From Clostridiales bacterium (GTDB taxonomy: Bacteria; Bacillota; Clostridia; Christensenellales; Aristaeellaceae): 64,000 bases of DNA. Under the pieces are notes generated by a model, which was not told where the DNA came from, searched no databases, and saw only the letters and a list, made by a program, of their open reading frames with translations. The stretch is from the NCBI GenBank assembly GCA_019419995.1, contig JAHZHZ010000003.1, positions 62,001-126,000 on the forward strand, in the 5' to 3' direction. This document shows positions 7,696 to 16,689 of the stretch, in pieces (the stretch's first letter is position 1; each line of letters opens with the position of its first letter). The translations under genes and the position numbers were made by a program.

Positions 7696-8778
7696 ATGGA
7701 GATGGCGAGAACCTATAATGGCCGCTTTGTGCGCCCAGTGGAACCCAAGAGTAGTTTGCCCTTTCTGCTGGGGGGAGTTGCCCTGCTGTTTGCGGGTCCC
7801 GTGGGTGTGCTGGGAAGCATTGCCTGCTTCTTGGTCTATGGCAAGCGTGAGGAAGAGCGGGATTTGCAGCGGAGCTTTCATGAATTCTGTGCGGTTATCG
7901 GAATGCGCAGCTGGGTGCCGGTAAAAGAATTGGCCAAAATCAGCGGCAAGCCCGTGCACAAGACCATGCGCAAACTTCAGAAGATGATCGCTCGGGGTTA
8001 CTTTGGCAAGGGGGCCTATTTAGACGTCAACCGAAACCAGCTGGTGCTGTCGTCTGTAGCGGAGTCGGACCGCCCGTTCAGCGAAGGAGAAGGGGGCGGT
8101 AGTTGGAAAGATATGGTGTTTGAGCTGCTGAATACGCTTCGTGGGGATAGGGGCTTCCATGGACCTGAAAAGGAGGAGAAAAAGGCCGGCGGATTCTCTC
8201 CCGAAGCTTGGGAAGCTGCCAAGCGGGAGGCTTGGGAGGCCCGTCAGGCGGCTCAGGCAGCTCAGGCGGCTCAGGCGTCCAGTGGGGAAAAACAGCCTCT
8301 TCACAAGGAAGAGGAGGAAGGAAAGGCCGACCAGGCGGATCGCAAGAAAAACTACATGGACGAATTGGAACGTACTCTCAATGAATTGCTGCAATTAAAT
8401 GAAAAGATTGAGGACGAAGGAGTATCCCGCAGGATCGACCGTATAGGCACGCTGACGGCAGATATTTTCCGCGTGGTCATTGAAAAGCCGGAGCGGGAAC
8501 AGGATGTTAGAAAGTTCATCAATTATTACCTGCCCACCACGCTTAAGCTGCTCAGGGCCTACGATTTGTTGGAAGAACAGGCCTATCAGGGGGAAAATAT
8601 TCAAGTAAGCCGGAAGAAAATTGAAAATGTGCTGGATATGCTCATTGAGGCTTACGAAAAGCAACTGGATCGCCTGTTTAAAAATGATGCGCTGGATATC
8701 GCTACGGATATCGATGTGTTGGAAACCATGATGGCGGGGGATGGGCTGTCGGGAAAAGGGCAGATGCGAATTCCCTGA
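7696..8778 (+). CDS. XpaC-like membrane protein (5-bromo-4-chloroindolyl phosphate hydrolysis family)
   Basis: A 360-residue protein. Residues about 23-50 form one or two membrane segments (LPFLLGGVALLFAG, VLGSIACFLVYG). They are followed by a winged-helix-like segment (about 55-115), a low-complexity linker of Ala-Gln repeats (about residues 181-195), and a helical C-terminal domain typical of the XpaC family (RKFINYYLPTTLKLLRAY, ending in DIATDIDVLETMM). XpaC proteins often accompany TelA-type tellurite resistance proteins. Their biochemical role is unknown and the family name comes from a colony phenotype. No telA is present in the window. The ATG at 7696 has GGGAG 5 bases upstream; the ATG at 7702 is an alternative. 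Confidence 0.75.
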   Translation: MEMARTYNGRFVRPVEPKSSLPFLLGGVALLFAGPVGVLGSIACFLVYGKREEERDLQRSFHEFCAVIGMRSWVPVKELAKISGKPVHKTMRKLQKMIARGYFGKGAYLDVNRNQLVLSSVAESDRPFSEGEGGGSWKDMVFELLNTLRGDRGFHGPEKEEKKAGGFSPEAWEAAKREAWEARQAAQAAQAAQASSGEKQPLHKEEEEGKADQADRKKNYMDELERTLNELLQLNEKIEDEGVSRRIDRIGTLTADIFRVVIEKPEREQDVRKFINYYLPTTLKLLRAYDLLEEQAYQGENIQVSRKKIENVLDMLIEAYEKQLDRLFKNDALDIATDIDVLETMMAGDGLSGKGQMRIP

Positions 8779-8873
8779 ATCGAAAGGGTTGGCCAATAGA
8801 ACCGTAAGCGCTGCTGCTTCTTGGAAGTGCCGCGTGAGTTAGTGGAGCGGTTTATCGATAAAGAATATTAAAG

Positions 8874-8901
8874 ACAAGGGCCGGAAATTTCCGGCCCTTG
8901 T
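8874..8901 (-). terminator. Terminator of the regulator-kinase-PepSY operon
   Basis: Near-perfect palindromic hairpin (11-bp arms of ACAAGGGCCGG type around AAATTT). On the minus strand it is followed by TCTTTAATATTCTTT, placing it about 40 bases after the stop of the 8942-9595 gene. It may also stop transcripts coming from the XpaC-like gene. Confidence 0.7.
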
Positions 8902-8941
8902 GCTGCATAAGGAAGAGGAAACGTGCCTTTGTAAAGGTATA

Positions 8942-9595
8942 TTAATCTCGTTCCCATTCCAAAAGCTGGACATTTTGGGCATCCAGTTCAAACTCATATT
9001 CGACGCCGTCAATCCTGGCATTGCCTTCATAAACCACGTAGCCATCATTGCTATCCCGTTCCAACGCATAGTATTCCGCTTCGGGACGCAGTAAGCGCAT
9101 GGCTGCTAAAGCGCCGTCTATGGTCAGGTAACCGTCCTGGGCAAAGTGGTCGAAGCGCAGGTCTCTGGAAACCAGCATGCCCGATTGCACGGTGACTTGA
9201 CCGCATAGAGATTCCGAAAGCAAGCCTAGGCGCTTTGCACCGCCCTCAATGTCTTCGGCAAAAAGGATCCAGGCATCCGGGTAGGTTGACAAGACGAGGG
9301 CCTCTGCCTCCTCGCGGCCCTGTGCCTGCGGGGAATCTACGGAAACGGGAACCCGGGATACCAGGGAAAGGGGTGCGCCGTTGGAAAGGTCTATGGTCAG
9401 ATCCAGTGTTTCACCACTGGTCAGTTCCATGGTCAGGACGCGAATATTCCCCACGCGCTGATCTGAGGTAATGCTTGCCTGATCCGGAATCAGGGCCTGA
9501 ATCTGCGGGGAAAGATCTTCCGCATTGGCCCAAAGGACTGAGCCGCAAAAAAGCAACAGGGCAGAGACCAGGGTCAATTGAAACAGTCTTTTCAT
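8942..9595 (-). CDS. Secreted protein with PepSY-like domain
   Basis: A 217-residue exported protein. An N-terminal signal peptide (MKRLFQLTLVSALLLF, predicted cleavage after WANA, about residue 25) precedes two similar alpha/beta modules. The second (about 155-217), with a YLTIDGALAAMRLL helix and a GVEYEFELDAQ strand, matches the PepSY pattern. PepSY domains are found in protease propeptides and in accessory proteins of Bacillota two-component systems. The start codon overlaps the end of the histidine kinase gene by 4 bases, so it is the third gene of a regulator-kinase-PepSY operon. It probably acts at the outer membrane face, sensing or modulating the kinase, but this is inference from context. 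Confidence 0.7.
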   Translation of the reverse strand: MKRLFQLTLVSALLLFCGSVLWANAEDLSPQIQALIPDQASITSDQRVGNIRVLTMELTSGETLDLTIDLSNGAPLSLVSRVPVSVDSPQAQGREEAEALVLSTYPDAWILFAEDIEGGAKRLGLLSESLCGQVTVQSGMLVSRDLRFDHFAQDGYLTIDGALAAMRLLRPEAEYYALERDSNDGYVVYEGNARIDGVEYEFELDAQNVQLLEWERD

Positions 9596-10935
9596 GGCGT
9601 TTCTCCTGTCTTTGGGAAAATTAGCGTAAAGCGGCTGCCCTTTTCTGGCATGCTTTGAACGTCCACAGATCCACCGTGGAGTCGCGCAATGCGCCAGACA
9701 AGGGAAAGCCCCAGGCCGGCCCCACCACTGTGACGGGAATCATCGGCCTGATAAAAGCGGTCAAAAATGTGATCCAGATCTTTGGGTGCGATTCCGGGGC
9801 CGTCGTCTTCCACGCTGAGACGGATGTCACTTCCGTCTTCCACGCGAATCAGGATATGTCCCCCTGCACATCCGTGACGCACAGCATTTTCCGCCAGATT
9901 CAATACAGCCTGAAGCAGCATGGTGTGATCTCCCCAGATCTCTATAGGCTTATCACAGATGGCTTCCAGCGTCATTTCCCTCGACGCTGCGGTCTCCTGA
10001 AGTGAATCTGCCGCTAGTTCTGCCAACAGGCTCAAATCCACCGGTTCCCGGCACAGGGGAAGCTGGCCGGCATCCATACGGGCCAGGAGCAGCAGGCGAC
10101 GTACCAGTTCCGCCATGCCGGTGGCTTTCGCATGTATCTGTGTTAGCGCTTCCCGGCGGTCTGCTTCCGTGGCCGCGTCGGAGAGGGCGAATTCACTCTG
10201 GGTGAGGATGGAGGTGATGGGTGTGCGCAGTTCGTGGGAGGCGTCGGAGGTAAATTGTTGTTCCCGGGCAAAGGCACTGTCCAGGCGTTCAAACATGGCA
10301 TCAAAGGTTCGGGAAAGGGCGTAGAGCTCGTCCTTAGCACCTTTTAAATCGATGCGCTTTTTTAGATCCGCGCCGTCAACGATGCTTTCAGCGGTTCGAA
10401 CGATGCTGGCCACAGGATGAAAAGCGCGCCGAGCAATGAAAAAACTGCCTATGCCTGCAAGTATGATCAGGATTGGAAAGATCAGCAAAACGGTGCGGCT
10501 TCGACTGCTGAGCAGACCCGCCGAGGCATCCGCCGACTGGACGCAGCGCAACCACAAGCTTTCGCCATTTTCAAAGTTCAGCGCGCTGTCATAAACATAC
10601 CAGTCATTTCCGGCGCTATCCTCTGCCCGACGAAGGACGTTCTCCTCAAAGGGCAAGTCTACGCGCTTTCGGCCATAGATTAAGTCTCCATCCAAATTGT
10701 AGAGGGTGACATGAGTGCTGGGCAGATCGTCCAGATCCCGGTCAATTTCAAGTTTGCCATCATTCCAGGCGATTTCGCTATGGGCCAGCTGCGCGGTGGA
10801 ATCCAGAGAATTCAGGTAATAGTCGCGCAGCATTCTCTGTTCTCCGGCCACCAGCACAAATAGCGCTGCACCGGCAATGACGGCGGTGAGCAATGTGCAT
10901 AATAGCGTGACCCGCAATTTGATGCTCAGCTTCAT
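9592..10935 (-). CDS. Sensor histidine kinase, OmpR-system type
   Basis: A 447-residue membrane kinase: a TM segment at about residues 8-28, an extracellular domain of about 120 residues, a second TM at about 150-170 (TVLLIFPILIILAGIGSFF), then HAMP, HisKA with the phospho-acceptor His234 in SHELRTPI, and HATPase with N, G1 and G2 boxes (NLAENAVRHG, DDGPGIAP, GGAGLGLSLVWRI). It autophosphorylates and passes phosphate to the regulator encoded just upstream, which it overlaps by 4 bases. The signal is unknown. The PepSY protein downstream in the same operon is a candidate accessory sensor. Confidence 0.93.
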   Translation of the reverse strand: MKLSIKLRVTLLCTLLTAVIAGAALFVLVAGEQRMLRDYYLNSLDSTAQLAHSEIAWNDGKLEIDRDLDDLPSTHVTLYNLDGDLIYGRKRVDLPFEENVLRRAEDSAGNDWYVYDSALNFENGESLWLRCVQSADASAGLLSSRSRTVLLIFPILIILAGIGSFFIARRAFHPVASIVRTAESIVDGADLKKRIDLKGAKDELYALSRTFDAMFERLDSAFAREQQFTSDASHELRTPITSILTQSEFALSDAATEADRREALTQIHAKATGMAELVRRLLLLARMDAGQLPLCREPVDLSLLAELAADSLQETAASREMTLEAICDKPIEIWGDHTMLLQAVLNLAENAVRHGCAGGHILIRVEDGSDIRLSVEDDGPGIAPKDLDHIFDRFYQADDSRHSGGAGLGLSLVWRIARLHGGSVDVQSMPEKGSRFTLIFPKTGETP

Positions 10936-11612
10936 TTTTCCTCCCGAAGCACGTACCCTGCGCCGCGCACGGTTTGAATCAGTTTTACATCATGCCCCTC
11001 ATCGATCTTCCGACGAAGATAGCGGATGTAGACGTCCACCATGTTGGAGGCACCCATGTAATCGTAACTGAATAATTTCTGCTCAATTTGTTCCCGGGAT
11101 AAAATGGCGCCACAGTTGACCGCCAGAATTTCCAAAAGTGCGTATTCCCGCGCCGTAAGGGAGATGGGCTGGCCTCCCCGACAGACCTGGTGAGTTGCAG
11201 TGTTGATGGTCATGTCGGCGATGACGAGCTGATTGGTGGTGCGGGGAGATGCGCCATTTCGCCGGGCCAGCACCCGAATCCGGGCCATCAGCTCATCCAG
11301 GGCGAAGGGCTTCACCAGGTAATCATCTCCTCCAGCATCCAAGCCGATTACCCGATCCTCAATGGAATCTCGGGCCGTGAGGAACAGAATGGGTACGCTC
11401 AGACCACCGGCACGCGCCCTGCGCACCACGCTCAGACCATCTTCACCGGGCAACATGATATCCATGAGAACAATGTCGTAGGCTGTCATTTGCATGTAGT
11501 CATAGGCGTCGGGGCCATTTTCACAAACATCAACGGCGTGGCCCTCCGAACTAAGGCGCTTTTTTACCGCGCTGGAAATGCCCCGGTCGTCTTCCGCAAG
11601 CAGTATCCGCAT
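10932..11612 (-). CDS. OmpR/PhoB-family response regulator
   Basis: A 226-residue two-domain regulator. The receiver has the acidic pocket (LAEDD), phospho-acceptor Asp51 in VLMDIMLPGEDG, and the conserved Lys of the LVKPFAL segment. The C-terminal winged helix (about 127-226) has the recognition region SNMVDVYIRYLRRKID and ends in the RGAGYVL hairpin. The start MRILLAEDD at 11612 was chosen over an upstream in-frame start because receivers of this family begin there; the GGAGG is rather distant (about 12-14 bases). A pair of TTTAAT half-sites at 12438-12454, in front of the neighbouring secreted-protein gene, is a plausible target. Confidence 0.93.
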   Translation of the reverse strand: MRILLAEDDRGISSAVKKRLSSEGHAVDVCENGPDAYDYMQMTAYDIVLMDIMLPGEDGLSVVRRARAGGLSVPILFLTARDSIEDRVIGLDAGGDDYLVKPFALDELMARIRVLARRNGASPRTTNQLVIADMTINTATHQVCRGGQPISLTAREYALLEILAVNCGAILSREQIEQKLFSYDYMGASNMVDVYIRYLRRKIDEGHDVKLIQTVRGAGYVLREEK

Positions 11613-11674
11613 GGAAAAGTTTTCCTCCCTCAGTATAGCTATATCCGGGAAAAGAGAAGCATCCCGCCTGCAAG

Positions 11675-11703
11675 GGCCGGATAGGGTCATCCTCTATCCG
11701 GCC
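11675..11703 (-). terminator. Hairpin downstream of the two-repeat secreted protein gene
   Basis: Arms GGCCGGATAG (11675-11684) and CTATCCGGCC (11694-11703), with an outer CCCGC/GCGGG pairing. On the minus strand it is followed only by a modest T-rich stretch (TGCTTCTCTTTT), so partial read-through into the response-regulator operon is possible. Confidence 0.5.
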
Positions 11704-11741
11704 TGCTGAGCGGGAATTCTGTGCTCGGAGTGGTGGGATAA

Positions 11742-12371
11742 TTAACGGTCGACGGCCGTAAATTCCTGAGAAACGGTCAGATAATTGTTCAGACCTTTGA
11801 GAGAGACGCCGCTGACCTTGAGCAGATAGTTTTCTCCATCAACCAGCCCGCTCGTGCGAAGCTCGATGCTGTCGGAGTCGCTCTCTTTCACAGAAGCTTC
11901 ATAGGTATTGCCGTTTAAATCCGTAATTTCTACGGCTAGATCCTTGTATTCCACGTGCTCCATGAAGTCAATTTCAACTTCGCCGTCTTTGCGATCGTAT
12001 TCCACGGACTCAATGGCGGGCATTCCTTCCTCGGGCAGGGCAATTTCGGCGGTGACGGTTTCAAATTCACCGGAAGCGCCGGATCGAATGCCGGAAACTG
12101 CGACGGTGTAGCTCTGGCCCTTTTCCAGATTGTCTACACGGATGGTCAGATCATCGTTATCCTGTTCCACAACGGTTACCGGGAATTCTTCGTTGGCGGC
12201 GTTTTTAACGCTCACGGACAGGTTTTGGTATTCCACATCCCGCTGGAAATCCAATTCGAGATATCCATTGCCTTCATATTCCAGTTTTTCGATTACCGGG
12301 GTTTCAGCCACGGCAGTGGCAGCAAACGCAAACAGGGCAACCAGCAAAATAGCAGTTAATAGTTTTTTCAT
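11742..12371 (-). CDS. Secreted protein of two tandem beta-sandwich repeats
   Basis: A 209-residue exported protein of unknown function. A signal peptide (MKKLLTAILLVALFAFAATAVA, cleavage about residue 22) is followed by two clearly homologous repeats of about 90 residues. Each starts with an IE-[KS]-[LV]-EY strand and contains HVEYKDL / DVEYQNL, a D-[DS]-[SD] turn, and an NYL/SYT-V-SG closing strand. The pattern resembles fibronectin-III or SbsA-type Ig-like modules. The mature protein is acidic, with no anchor and no catalytic motif. The start follows AAGGAGG. Its promoter region carries a tandem operator for an OmpR-class regulator. The two-component operon lies immediately downstream, so the protein is probably a regulon output. 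Confidence 0.75.
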   Translation of the reverse strand: MKKLLTAILLVALFAFAATAVAETPVIEKLEYEGNGYLELDFQRDVEYQNLSVSVKNAANEEFPVTVVEQDNDDLTIRVDNLEKGQSYTVAVSGIRSGASGEFETVTAEIALPEEGMPAIESVEYDRKDGEVEIDFMEHVEYKDLAVEITDLNGNTYEASVKESDSDSIELRTSGLVDGENYLLKVSGVSLKGLNNYLTVSQEFTAVDR

Positions 12372-12421
12372 GGGATAAAATCCTCCTTTTTATTCTTGGC
12401 CTCTTTCCTTTGGCTGAATTC

Positions 12422-12454
12422 AGCATACAATGCCTAAATTAAAGTCAGATTAAA
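12422..12454 (-). promoter_or_regulatory. Activator-type promoter with tandem TTTAAT operator
   Basis: On the minus strand, TTTAAT (12449-12454), five bases, then TTTAAT (12438-12443) form a direct repeat with an 11-base period. Ten bases later comes a -10-like TATGCT (12422-12427), with no recognisable -35. An 11-bp-phased direct repeat replacing the -35 about 10 bases upstream of the -10 is the layout of PhoB/OmpR-class activated promoters. The adjacent regulator (10932-11612) is the obvious candidate. Confidence 0.6.
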
Positions 12455-12502
12455 GAGGAAAACGCTCATATGATTTATAAAACAAAATTCGCAAAATAAA
12501 AC

Positions 12503-12544
12503 GGGGACGGCGATCAAAGCAGATCATCTGCAAGAGCCGTCCCC
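12503..12544 (-). terminator. Terminator of the peptidoglycan-binding lipoprotein gene
   Basis: Arms GGGGACGGC (12503-12511) and GCCGTCCCC (12536-12544). On the minus strand the stem is followed by GTTTTATTTTG. It lies immediately after the stop of the 12550-14349 gene. Confidence 0.85.
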
Positions 12545-12549
12545 TTTTA

Positions 12550-14349
12550 TCATTCGCTTTCGCCAGAAGGCTGAGAATATTCAGAATACAAATAACATTG
12601 TAATTCCGCACTGGCAATGCCGTCGGCCTTCTCGTATCCCAGGGCAGTTTGCAGAGCGCTTACAGACTGCCTGGTGGCCTCGTTGTAGGTACCCACACTA
12701 TCTTTCACAGAATCCTTTTCCAGATATCCAAGCTCCCACAGCCGTTTTTGCAGTGAAGTGACGTCATCTCCGCTATCGCCGATGGAAAGATTCCGGAAAG
12801 GCTGAACTTCATCATAGAAGCGAATGCCACTGCGTGGAACAGCCTGAGAATAGATGAAGGATAATAGGCCGGAGTCTGCCTCGCCGTCGGGCTGTAGGCC
12901 GATGCACGCCTGAAGGGCGGAAACGGCACGGCTTGTCAGAGCATCGTAAGTACCGGTTATGGAGGATACGTATCCCAATTCCGTCAGGCGATTTTGCAGT
13001 TTCAGCACGTCGTCCCCGGTAGTACCAATAGTCATGCGCACATTCTGTTCCGGGCTTTGATCGGGCATGGGTTCAACGGTGGAAGCCGGCATGGAGCTGA
13101 TGGCCGTCTCTCCATTAACGTCCAGGGCGAAGGAGGAGTAGAGAACCGCTTGAGTGTATACATCGGCAACGCCGCTCTCCTCAAGGCCGTTTTGCGCCTG
13201 AAAGAGTTTTATGGAAGCTGTGGTGGCACTTCCATAGATGCCATTAGGCGTGCCCATGGCATAGCCCAACTCTACCAGCCGAGTCTGAAGCTGTTCCACA
13301 GCATCGCCGCTGGAACCCTCCAGAAGATTGCTGTACTGTGCGGCAAAGTCTTCAAATTTCGGCGCGCTATCGGAGGCCAGCAGCGTAAGAATATCTTCGC
13401 TCAATCCGCCTGAGGGCAGTTGACCGCAGGCTTGCTCAAATAGTTTGGCGGCCGTGCGCGTAGCGTCGTCCAATTCGCCGGTGGTATCTCCCGACAGGTA
13501 GCCCAATTCGATTAGGCGTTGCTGAATCTGCCGGACATCCTGCTGGGACATTACGTTCAGAGAATCGCTGGCTGGAGCAGATACTTCCCCGTCGCCATAG
13601 GGGCGGGCGGAATCGGAATAAATCTCCCGCTGCAAAGCTACGTTGGCAACATCGCTGGCGGTCAGGCCGTAAGCTTCATAAAAGAGCATGACCGCATTGG
13701 CCGTTTCATTGTCATAAGTGCCGGTGAGATTGGTAATGGGATAACCCAAGCTCTTGAGACGTTGTTGCAGGGCATATACGGAACTGCCCACGTCTCCGCG
13801 CTGAAGAACCTTATATTGAGAAATAACGGCCTGATTGTATTCCTCTGTGGCATATACCAGCGCATCGGACGCGAACAGGCGCTCCTGAAGGTCCGCTGTT
13901 GCCACGCCTGTCTGCATGGTTCCATAGGTCTGTTCAAAACGGCGCACAGCCGCTTCTGTTTCCGCATCAAAGATGCCGGAAACATCCTGCGTGTAATATC
14001 CCAGTTCTTTGAGCCGGGTTTGAAGGGCTTGAACGGCCAGACCCGTGTTGCCTTGACGAAGGGACTTATAGTTGCTCTCGGATTCTTTGGATTTGGACGT
14101 GTCATCCTGAAGAATGGAACTGGAATCGTTGACAGTAACGCTGCCTTCGGAGTCAATGACCAGGGCCTGCGTTTCTTCCTGCTCGGCGGGAGGCGGGGTT
14201 ACAGTGGCATAGGGCAGAGCAATATTGACGCTGTAATCCGCTTGAACAGTAAGCATGCTTTCGCTCAGCTCAGCGGTGCAGCCGCACAGAAGGATGCAGA
14301 GCCCTCCCCATGCGCACAGCAACAAAATTCTCGACGCTTTTTTGCTCAT
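12550..14349 (-). CDS. Lipoprotein with six peptidoglycan-binding (PG_binding_1) repeats
   Basis: A 599-residue exported protein. The N terminus is a lipoprotein signal with lipobox LLCG-C (Cys about 24). After a Ser/Thr/Asp-rich linker come six three-helix repeats, each of the form G-x-x-V-x-x-L-Q-x-R-L-x-x-L-G-Y ... G-x-[YF]-[DG]-x-x-T, recognisable by LKELGY, LKSLGY, LIELGY, LVELGY, LTELGY and LWELGY. Such repeats bind peptidoglycan. In spore-formers they are common in cortex hydrolases, but no catalytic domain (SleB, amidase, peptidase) is attached here. It is probably a membrane-tethered wall-binding scaffold. It has its own terminator and no obvious operon partner. Confidence 0.85.
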   Translation of the reverse strand: MSKKASRILLLCAWGGLCILLCGCTAELSESMLTVQADYSVNIALPYATVTPPPAEQEETQALVIDSEGSVTVNDSSSILQDDTSKSKESESNYKSLRQGNTGLAVQALQTRLKELGYYTQDVSGIFDAETEAAVRRFEQTYGTMQTGVATADLQERLFASDALVYATEEYNQAVISQYKVLQRGDVGSSVYALQQRLKSLGYPITNLTGTYDNETANAVMLFYEAYGLTASDVANVALQREIYSDSARPYGDGEVSAPASDSLNVMSQQDVRQIQQRLIELGYLSGDTTGELDDATRTAAKLFEQACGQLPSGGLSEDILTLLASDSAPKFEDFAAQYSNLLEGSSGDAVEQLQTRLVELGYAMGTPNGIYGSATTASIKLFQAQNGLEESGVADVYTQAVLYSSFALDVNGETAISSMPASTVEPMPDQSPEQNVRMTIGTTGDDVLKLQNRLTELGYVSSITGTYDALTSRAVSALQACIGLQPDGEADSGLLSFIYSQAVPRSGIRFYDEVQPFRNLSIGDSGDDVTSLQKRLWELGYLEKDSVKDSVGTYNEATRQSVSALQTALGYEKADGIASAELQCYLYSEYSQPSGESE

Positions 14350-14485
14350 TCGTAAACCTCCACCGGTTCGACAGCTGCTTTCGCAGCATCAATTACATAC
14401 CTCTACAAATCCTATTTTAGCGCATAATGCGGTGGAAGACAAGGGAATTTCCGCAATTCACGGACTTGTTACATTCCGGAACTAT

Positions 14486-16408
14486 TTATTGTCCATCATC
14501 GCTGTTCACAGAATAAATCTGTATTCCATCGCTATCGTATACGCACTCCAGATTGGCATCAAACCACTGCCGGTCCGCATTGAAATTGTAACGCTCCTGG
14601 TCAGATATATAGACGTAATCTACGCCATATTGTTCAAAAAGTTGCTGGTTATTTTCGGGTTCAGCCAGCATCATCGCTTCCGCTTCCCACTGCGCGCTGT
14701 AGTCAATGCCGTGATAATAGAGATAACTGCCTGTTCCACATACAATATCCCGACCAGTCAGAGCAGCTACCACATTGTTGTGCTGGTCTCCCGTGAGTAT
14801 AACCGCATCGGCGGGCAATTCCTCTTCAATAAATTTGGCGGCCCGAACTTCCGCTGCACTGAAGAGCTGATAGTCCGAAATGACTTCCCGAGCCAGGGAA
14901 AGTCCTGCGGAAAGAGTAGAAGCGAGGATGAACACCACCGCCATCAGCGCCCGACCACGAACGCCGCGCAGATGGGCCCATAATTGCGTTAGATACAACG
15001 CAACAATGGGCATCATAATCATGTAGGCCACATAGAACAGTTTGTTGTTGTCGTAGGGATTGGGTTGAAACTGGATCAATTCCGCTACGGTATAGATGAT
15101 CAGCGCACCCAGGGACAGACTGCGCAGCAGGCTGCCTTTTTTGGCGCTGAGTGCGGCGGGGACCAGGAAAAGATACACCAGGCCGATATTTTTAATCCAG
15201 AACCAGAAGTAACCGTCGATCAATTGTCCGTTGCCCTGATTGTTCACCCAGTTGAACCGCAGTGTCAGGCTTCCGCCGCCGATGGTTTGGGGGAAGGTCC
15301 AGGTCAGCAGCTGAGGCAGCGCCAAGACCAGTGCGGGAAGCCCATAACAGAGATAGTTGATGAAGCGCCGACGCAAGTCCGGCCGAGGGGCGCAGATCAG
15401 CTGATGGAACATTACGCCGATGCTCATCAGGCCCAATGCAAAGAAAGAATGGGTGTGCACCATGGGCATCAGCCCCGCCCAGACCCCCAGCAGCGCAAAG
15501 CGGTATCGATTGTCTGAACGAATGGCATCCAAAAGCATGTACAACGCAGGCAGCAGGACGGTCCAACCGCACAGTAGCGTGCGTTGAGGAATCATCATGT
15601 CGCAGATAACATTGACCCAGCGCAGGTTCAGATCCGGCATGTTGGTGGGAGCATTGTAGAAGCCGGTGAACACGTTTTTGAGCATGGTAGGGTCCTTAAA
15701 AACTCCGTCAAAGGTATAGAGAAAGCCAAGGCCTCCATTGATGAACATGAAGATAAAGGCCAGGATTACCGCGGAATTTTTATGGGTCAGCTCCCAGGCG
15801 AAGATGACAAAGCCTGTATAGACCAGAACCATCATCAGCGTTCCCGTGATCACAAAGCCTGCCGTCAGATCGCCTCCAAAGAGCAGCATGGAAGTGACCA
15901 TGCTGTCTCCCAGGAAGGGATACCCCAGCAGGGTGCCGGGGAGGATGGAGTAATCAGGAGGAAAGGACGCATTCCTCAAACTGGTGGCAATTCCCAGGTG
16001 AAGGCATAGATCGCCATAGGTGGACTGGCCTACATGCAGCGCCCCGTCCACATTGCGCAAGATGTGGGTGTACTGCAGATAGCCGGAGAGCAGCGCCAGA
16101 GGAATAATCAACGTCAGCAGCAGCCATAGCGGCATATCTCCGAGGAATGATGTTCGGGGGCAAACCTTGCCTCTGCGCAGCCACACGCCCAATCCTGCCA
16201 GCACAATGGCCGTTCCCAAACCCATCAATTGGGCCGTCACGGTAAAATCCACGGCAAAGGCGAAGAGCGCCGGCAGCCACATCATCATCAACAGACCTGC
16301 GCAGAGGCCCAACCACAATTTGACCAGTCCGGATTTGTTTGCGAACAGAGAATTTGCGAGCACTACGCCGCAAAGAAGAAATCCGCATAGAAGTAAAATG
16401 CCGCCCAT
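14486..16408 (-). CDS. Polytopic membrane protein, GT-C-like, function unassigned
   Basis: A 640-residue protein with about a dozen hydrophobic segments over residues 1-500 and a soluble C-terminal region (about 510-640). The lipid-facing segments start at the very N terminus (MGGILLLCGFLLCGVVLA). The C-terminal domain has a FIEEELPADAVILTG segment and a YGVDYVYISDQER segment, a pattern seen after the membrane core in GT-C type membrane glycosyltransferases. The charged loop near residue 105 (YTHILRNVDGALHVGQ) may carry active-site acids. A role in transferring sugars from lipid carriers to envelope polymers is plausible but not proven. It appears monocistronic. Confidence 0.6.
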   Translation of the reverse strand: MGGILLLCGFLLCGVVLANSLFANKSGLVKLWLGLCAGLLMMMWLPALFAFAVDFTVTAQLMGLGTAIVLAGLGVWLRRGKVCPRTSFLGDMPLWLLLTLIIPLALLSGYLQYTHILRNVDGALHVGQSTYGDLCLHLGIATSLRNASFPPDYSILPGTLLGYPFLGDSMVTSMLLFGGDLTAGFVITGTLMMVLVYTGFVIFAWELTHKNSAVILAFIFMFINGGLGFLYTFDGVFKDPTMLKNVFTGFYNAPTNMPDLNLRWVNVICDMMIPQRTLLCGWTVLLPALYMLLDAIRSDNRYRFALLGVWAGLMPMVHTHSFFALGLMSIGVMFHQLICAPRPDLRRRFINYLCYGLPALVLALPQLLTWTFPQTIGGGSLTLRFNWVNNQGNGQLIDGYFWFWIKNIGLVYLFLVPAALSAKKGSLLRSLSLGALIIYTVAELIQFQPNPYDNNKLFYVAYMIMMPIVALYLTQLWAHLRGVRGRALMAVVFILASTLSAGLSLAREVISDYQLFSAAEVRAAKFIEEELPADAVILTGDQHNNVVAALTGRDIVCGTGSYLYYHGIDYSAQWEAEAMMLAEPENNQQLFEQYGVDYVYISDQERYNFNADRQWFDANLECVYDSDGIQIYSVNSDDGQ

Positions 16409-16689
16409 AGTGCCTCCTGATCCGTTTACTCCGGCCCCAGAAGTTCTTCTATCGAAATGGCCGGAAGATTTTTTTTCATTATATCATTTTAAGCTTTATC
16501 CTGTAAAGCGGGGTCAAAGCTAGAATGTTAAAGGGAAGGGACTTTTATCCAAGGCATTTTATGAAAAAAAGATCGAAATATTACGAAAAGTAGTCGATTT
16601 CGTGAGGAATTGCTCAGGCGGATTGAACTATGACGATTTCTGTATTAAAATAAGTGTGATATAGATTTATGGGGGAGGCTGGCTCCGTG

